6,403 bases of DNA from Streptomyces violaceus (GTDB lineage Bacteria; Actinomycetota; Actinomycetes; Streptomycetales; Streptomycetaceae). The position numbers and the translations under genes are program-made. Shown in pieces: positions 5,814 through 6,403 of the stretch; the stretch's first letter is position 1; every line of letters begins with the position of its first letter. The stretch covers positions 2,508-8,910 of the forward strand of contig KL569150.1 in the NCBI GenBank assembly GCA_000715635.1, read 5' to 3'. The notes under the pieces were generated by a model. The model saw only the letters and a program-made list of their open reading frames with translations, ran no database searches and had not been told where the DNA came from.

Positions 5814-5860
5814 GTGGGTCCGTTGCTGTCGGGGCTGCCGTGCTGCGCTGCCCGGGCGCG

Positions 5861-6403
5861 TCAGGTCGCGGTTCTGACGGGTTCATGCGCGACATTCAGC
5901 AGGCTGAGGGTGTTGCGGATGCCCTGTTCGAGCAGTTCATCGGCGAGCTGCCTGTCGGTGAGGGCCCGGGAGAGCTGGAGGGTCCCGGCCATCATGGCGT
6001 AGACGCTGAGCACCTTGGTGCGGACCGAGAGCGGATCGTCGGGTGCCAGGCGGGCGGCGATGCCGTCGATGACCATCAGCACGCCGTCGGTGTACGCCTG
6101 CTTGGTCAGGTCCGTGCAGCGCCGGAGCTCGTCGAGCAGGGCGGCGGAAGGGCAGCCGTTGTCGGAGCTGTCGCGGTGCTGGGCGGACAGGTACCACCGG
6201 ATGATCTGCTCAAGCCCGGCGCGGCCGGGTGCCGCCTGCGCGACGATGGTCGCGTTCTGTGTCCGCAGCTGATCGGCGACCACGGTGGCCACGAGATCGT
6301 CCTTTGACGCGAAGTGGGTGTAGAGGGCGCCGTTGGTCAGTCCCGCGTCCTTCATGAGTGCCGAGACGCCCGAGCCGTCGATGCCGTCCCGCTTGAGCCG
6401 GCG
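5861..6403 (-). CDS. TetR/AcrR-family transcriptional regulator (5' end beyond right edge)
   Basis: The minus strand from 6403 to 5861 encodes 180 residues ending in a stop; the frame is open at the right edge, so the start and first residues are outside the window. The helix-turn-helix DNA-binding domain is mostly present, IDGSGVSALMKDAGLTNGALYTHFASKDDL, the classical TetR_N recognition region with the conserved Y-x-H-F motif. The remainder is an all-helical ligand-binding and dimerisation domain containing NGCPSAALLDELRRC, with two cysteines 12 residues apart (codons at 6152-6154 and 6116-6118). An internal Met at 6355 is not the true start because homology continues upstream of it. The oxidoreductase gene follows on the same strand after 145 bp with a palindromic operator between, so it is the most likely target. 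The inducer is unknown; an electrophile or quinone is plausible. Confidence 0.9.
   Translation of the reverse strand, partial: RRLKRDGIDGSGVSALMKDAGLTNGALYTHFASKDDLVATVVADQLRTQNATIVAQAAPGRAGLEQIIRWYLSAQHRDSSDNGCPSAALLDELRRCTDLTKQAYTDGVLMVIDGIAARLAPDDPLSVRTKVLSVYAMMAGTLQLSRALTDRQLADELLEQGIRNTLSLLNVAHEPVRTAT

Overview
The window looks like chromosomal DNA of a high-GC actinomycete, most likely Streptomyces or a close relative. The coding regions have strong G/C bias at third codon positions, and the gene families (LodA-like quinoprotein oxidase, FecB/FecCD-type importer, TetR plus quinone oxidoreductase pair) are common there. The genus is an inference from composition and family content. No sequence search was possible.

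Layout from left to right. (1) The minus-strand N-terminal part of a LodA/GoxA-like CTQ-dependent oxidase gene runs off the left edge. (2) A divergent intergenic region of about 220 bp carries three short perfect inverted repeats. (3) A plus-strand three-gene ABC import cassette follows: a lipoprotein binding protein (886-1929), a FecCD-type permease (about 1968-2945, start uncertain) and an ATPase (2942-3745). The genes are tightly packed and clearly an operon. (4) A 143-bp gap with a 9-bp-stem hairpin separates the cassette from a plus-strand ComB-family (2-phosphosulfolactate phosphatase-like) gene at 3889-4596. (5) A convergent gap holds a good rho-independent terminator for the minus-strand gene that follows. 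(6) Minus-strand gene 4711-5715 encodes an NADPH:quinone-oxidoreductase-like enzyme of the zinc-free MDR family. (7) A 145-bp regulatory gap contains a candidate promoter, a TetR-type palindromic operator and a leader hairpin. (8) A minus-strand TetR-family regulator gene runs off the right edge.

How the genes work together. The binding protein, permease and ATPase should form one importer for a metal chelate or cofactor-like ligand such as a siderophore, a corrinoid or possibly F420-0; the ligand cannot be fixed from sequence. The TetR protein probably represses the neighbouring oxidoreductase through the palindrome over its promoter, giving a small electrophile- or quinone-responsive module. 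No link between the LodA-like oxidase, the importer and the ComB-like protein can be shown from this window.

The points most worth following are the hidden LodA-like gene and its ambiguous start, the permease that lacks a canonical start codon at its natural N-terminus, the promoter-operator of the oxidoreductase, and the isolated ComB-family gene. I see no clear sign of a wholly new system, mobile element, CRISPR array or RNA gene.
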